This document shows positions 4,805 through 5,478 of a stretch of DNA of 5,478 nt, piece after piece. The translations under genes and the position numbers were made by a program. The notes beneath the pieces are model-generated. The model was not told the origin of the DNA. It saw only the letters and a list, made by a program, of their open reading frames with translations, and searched no databases. Source of the DNA: Geoglobus sp. (lineage in GTDB: Archaea; Halobacteriota; Archaeoglobi; Archaeoglobales; Archaeoglobaceae). Location of the stretch: assembly GCA_027019885.1 (NCBI GenBank), contig JALUWC010000550.1:1-5478 (forward strand), in the 5' to 3' direction. The number at the start of each line of letters is the position of its first letter. The stretch's first letter is position 1.

Positions 4805-4813
4805 AAATAAACC
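4805..4813 (-). promoter_or_regulatory. TATA-type promoter of the UPF0175-PIN module, probably leaderless
   Basis: On the minus strand GGTTTATTT (4813 to 4805) gives a TATA-like box with purines before it as a possible BRE. Its centre is about 27 bases ahead of the ATG at 4781, the distance at which archaeal transcription starts, and no SD lies between. A transcript starting at or next to the start codon is the simplest reading. Confidence 0.55.
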
Positions 4814-4839
4814 TTTTGTTATCATTAAGGCAAATCTGG

Positions 4840-4977
4840 AATGTCTCCTGAGGTAAGAATTCAGGGAGATCCCGGGAGATTGTACGCTAAAACCCTAAAA
4901 GGGGAATTAAGGGCTTGATTGATTATGGTAGGATTTATGATTTTGAGGTTGAGGAGTTGAGATACTTGGAAGATTGA
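4840..4977 (+). pseudogene. cysC: C-terminal remnant of APS kinase CysC, copy 2
   Basis: The frame SPEVRIQGDPGRLYAKTLKG followed by EL (about 4844-4909) aligns with LLEVRIKRDPKGLYAKALRG in copy 1. It meets TGA at 4916; a shift of one base gives GLIDYGRIYDF and EVEELRYLED to TGA at 4975-4977. The EVEELRYLE end corresponds to VKELGYL in copy 1. The middle (the Asp-Pro-Tyr/Pro-Glu-Asn-Pro-Glu region) is absent, so about 20 codons are lost or replaced. This copy lies just upstream of the PIN module's promoter, so the module is bracketed by two CysC tails in the same orientation. The first half of the match is good; the last 20 residues are less certain. Confidence 0.6.
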
Positions 4978-5031
4978 TTTGGACAAGAATTACGACAGTT
5001 TTATTAAATGTTAATTGAATTCAGCTTATAA

Positions 5032-5036
5032 GGTGG
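5032..5036 (+). promoter_or_regulatory. SD of flippase remnant C
   Basis: GGTGG lies five bases before the TTG at 5042, as GGTGG does before the ATG of remnant A at 3199. It supports TTG as the original start. AT-rich TTTATTAAA near 5000-5008 may be the TATA box. Confidence 0.55.
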
Positions 5037-5041
5037 TAATT

Positions 5042-5149
5042 TTGAACGAAGTTGATAATGTTCTGCAAGGGATTGCGAGAGGGACAGGAATTGTGTTTGC
5101 AGGCATGCACATGGAAATGAAAAATGCGGAGATTCAACACTTTTATTAA
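5042..5149 (+). pseudogene. Extreme N-terminus of a Wzx-type flippase (remnant C)
   Basis: The first 21 codons, LNEVDNVLQGIARGTGIVFAG from a TTG start, align with MNEVNHALQRIASGAGTVFIG of remnant A. From the ATG at 5105 the sequence no longer matches and the frame ends at TAA (5147-5149). Only the cytoplasmic tip before helix 1 is left, though the SD and start are intact. DNA identity to remnant A is moderate, so it comes from a different paralogue. Confidence 0.7.
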
Positions 5150-5151
5150 AC

Positions 5152-5308
5152 ATCCGTCGTCAAATTCAGCAATCATATTTTGCTGAGAAGCTCAGAAATC
5201 CGCTGTACAAGAACTCCATTTTCCTCATGCTTTCAAGTATCATAGGGGTTGGAACTGGATTTGTGTTCTGGATGATTGCTGCAAGGCTTTTACTCTGCTA
5301 AGGACGTC
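5152..5308 (+). pseudogene. N-terminus of another Wzx-type flippase with a one-base frameshift (remnant D)
   Basis: The frame QQSYFAEKLRNPLYKNS (about 5167-5217), then a first membrane helix IFLMLSSIIGVGTGFVFWMI and AARL, matches the start of an archaeal polysaccharide-export protein subtype. An extra T at about 5290 shifts the frame: without it the reading continues ARL-YSAKDV; with it the protein ends LLLC at TAA (5299-5301). No in-frame ATG precedes it, so the start is lost or non-canonical. After YSAKDV similarity ends and the frame passes into remnant E. Confidence 0.65.
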
Positions 5309-5478
5309 AAAAAGCTGGGAATTAAAGCACAGACAGTTGAGGAGGTTGAGCGGATATTGGATGGGGTCAACCACACACTGCAAAAGATTGCAAGAGGGGC
5401 GAGGATCGTGTTTGCGGTGACGATAACCTCGATGTTCTTACGCAGATTACTACTTCCGGTATGCCTTTTTTTCTGTGC
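5309..5478 (+). pseudogene. N-terminus of a further Wzx-type flippase (remnant E), running off the window
   Basis: In the YSAKDV frame, KKLGIKAQTVEEVERILDG is followed by VNHTLQKIARGARIVF and AVTITSMF (to about 5437), a third copy of the VNHALQRIASGAG start seen at 3199 and 5042. After the Met-Phe codons the open frame gives residues unlike the family. A neighbouring frame reads ADYYFRYAFFSV, which resembles the AEYGVFSLALTI of remnant A, so about 15 codons of helix 1 seem deleted. The frame stays open to the window end, so the final state cannot be judged here. Confidence 0.55.

Noticed and set aside
3199..5478. Transposon or insertion sequence as the cause of the gene fragments
   Set aside because: No transposase fragment, matching terminal inverted repeats or target duplication was found on either strand.
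1..5478. CRISPR array, tRNA or rRNA genes
   Set aside because: No regularly spaced identical repeats and no cloverleaf or ribosomal RNA-like stretch were seen by eye.

Overview
The window looks archaeal and most resembles Archaeoglobus or a close relative. The evidence is short genes with ATGA overlaps, Shine-Dalgarno (SD) cores of the GGAGGTGA/GGTGG type, TATA-like boxes close to start codons, and a surface-polysaccharide locus crowded with toxin-antitoxin (TA) genes (UPF0175, PIN, MazF and TumE/DUF6516-like). The genus is inferred from gene style, not from a database match.

Left part (1-3025): a dTDP-rhamnose operon interrupted by TA genes. It opens with rmlD, cut at its 5' end by the window edge. 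Overlapping its stop is a decayed copy of a small coiled-coil gene (called tumA-like here) and the first codons of its partner (tumE-like). An intact UPF0175-mazF pair follows, then the first 28 or so codons of a second, broken rmlC. Next come an intact tumA-like/tumE-like pair and the intact rmlC. The order is rmlD | broken tumA, start of tumE | UPF0175-mazF | broken start of rmlC | tumA-tumE-rmlC. This reads as two diverged copies of a tumA-tumE-rmlC unit, the first having had most of tumE replaced by another TA module. RmlD and RmlC catalyse the last two steps of dTDP-L-rhamnose synthesis. The TA genes are passengers or guardians of the locus, not part of the pathway.

Middle (3026-3972): a 173-bp non-coding stretch with a perfect 8-bp inverted repeat, then the N-terminal parts of two different Wzx-type polysaccharide flippases. 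The second runs directly into the C-terminal third of an APS kinase (CysC). None of these is complete.

Right part (3973-5478): an intact minus-strand UPF0175-PIN toxin module with a promoter suited to a leaderless transcript. It is followed by a second CysC C-terminal remnant and at least three more Wzx N-terminal remnants, two of them fused. This is a gene graveyard built from repeated pieces of polysaccharide export and sulfation genes. The only intact genes are the PIN toxin and its antitoxin.

The main theme is that three intact TA modules of different types (UPF0175-MazF, coiled coil-TumE, UPF0175-PIN) sit among duplicated and decaying surface-polysaccharide genes. Two of them are bracketed by diverged copies of the same flanking gene. 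No rRNA, tRNA, CRISPR array, transposase or insertion-sequence end was seen.
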